From Victivallales bacterium (GTDB lineage Bacteria > Verrucomicrobiota > Lentisphaeria > Oligosphaerales > Oligosphaeraceae): a DNA stretch of 49,739 bases. The notes under the pieces were generated by a model. It did no database searches. It saw only the letters and a list, made by a program, of their open reading frames with translations, and had not been told where the DNA came from. The DNA is taken from assembly GCA_017554445.1 (NCBI GenBank), contig JAFZIJ010000032.1, forward strand, positions 1-49,739. Reading direction: 5' to 3'. The translations under genes and the position numbers were made by a program. Shown here one piece after another: positions 49,387 through 49,739 of the stretch; the first letter of the stretch is position 1; each line of letters starts with the position of its first letter.

Positions 49387-49739
49387 TTATTTTACCTTTA
49401 AAATAAACGGATGCACTGGAGGGAGCACCATGATGGCGGGCTGCTCCGTGAGGGAGAGCAAATCCATTGATGAGACGAGTTCGCCGTTTTTCGTGAGATT
49501 GACGATGACGGGACGGCGCGTCTGATTGCAGAGATTCACAATCGTCTGGCCGTTATATTCGACGGAACGGACTTGGACGCCGAAAGCAGGCTTGCCTTCG
49601 TTGTCCAATGCGAGAACTGGCGATGCAAGTTTTTGATTCGCAAGTGTTTGCTGGATGAAATCAAACCGTTGCTGAATGTCTTCCGGAAGCAGAGGCGTTA
49701 CTTTAGTGACTGACATGGAGAAATCATTAGCAGCATATG
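49387..49739 (-). CDS. Partial C-terminus of a probable glycoside hydrolase (runs off the window)
   Basis: The frame is open from the window edge (YAANDFSMSVTKV...) to the stop at 49387, about 117 residues; the ATG at 49716 is internal. The end NLTKNGELVSSMDLLSL..MVLPPVHPFILKVK resembles the C-terminal beta domain that closes GH42-like and related glycosidases. The glycosidase call is tentative, because no catalytic part is in the window. Confidence 0.45.
   Translation of the reverse strand, partial: YAANDFSMSVTKVTPLLPEDIQQRFDFIQQTLANQKLASPVLALDNEGKPAFGVQVRSVEYNGQTIVNLCNQTRRPVIVNLTKNGELVSSMDLLSLTEQPAIMVLPPVHPFILKVK

Overview
The window looks like a chromosomal segment of a Gram-negative gut-type anaerobe of the PVC superphylum, most likely Lentisphaerae (Victivallis-like). 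This rests on inference: mid-range GC, many secreted glycan-active enzymes, lipoproteins, repeat-bearing surface proteins, Rpn-type nucleases, and a mix of housekeeping genes with large uncharacterised exported proteins. No rRNA gene or phylogenetic marker is present to settle the assignment.

Layout. 25-6858: an Rpn-type nuclease with a 10-bp repeat array upstream, a U32 peptidase-like tRNA/rRNA-modification protein, a secreted GH42-like glycosidase, a metallophosphoesterase and TrmO. 6926-10698: tRNA-Ala(GGC) followed by an accessory stretch with truncated tails of regulator/Fic-type proteins, small membrane and surface proteins, and three degenerate copies of a short coding-like relic. 10737-18824: an HExxH membrane protein, a GH95-like glycosidase, a HigBA-type toxin-antitoxin pair, a ceramidase-like hydrolase, an esterase and NagA, separated by a ~240-bp dispersed repeat. 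18904-25526: a large internally duplicated exported protein, a lipoprotein-like protein, and a serine hydrolase next to a glycosidase-like protein. 25633-29885: a GNAT/TetR pair behind a palindromic operator, then an ECF sigma factor overlapping a VWA protein that carries an anti-sigma-like N-terminus. 29966-33489: a three-gene operon of phosphohydrolases, one with a degenerate SGNH tail. 33636-38036: NadD fused to ~630 disordered residues, RsfS, and a PHP hydrolase. 38125-40857: a zinc-finger membrane protein, a polysaccharide deacetylase and a BatB-like VWA protein. 41130-42556: a second Rpn locus, GC-rich and with the same array arrangement. 42567-46612: two paralogous membrane-anchored proteins, then an APH-type kinase overlapping an O-antigen ligase. 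46775-49307: a polar amino-acid ABC transporter. The window ends inside a probable glycosidase.

The most distinctive signal is shared by the two Rpn loci. Each has six 10-bp units (consensus TTATGATTCT) lying ~60 bp upstream of a predicted -35 box. Each gene also carries a strong in-frame internal ribosome-binding site and ATG that would produce only its C-terminal helical part. This matches the intragenic-antitoxin arrangement known from E. coli Rpn proteins and adds a phased upstream array that I do not recognise.
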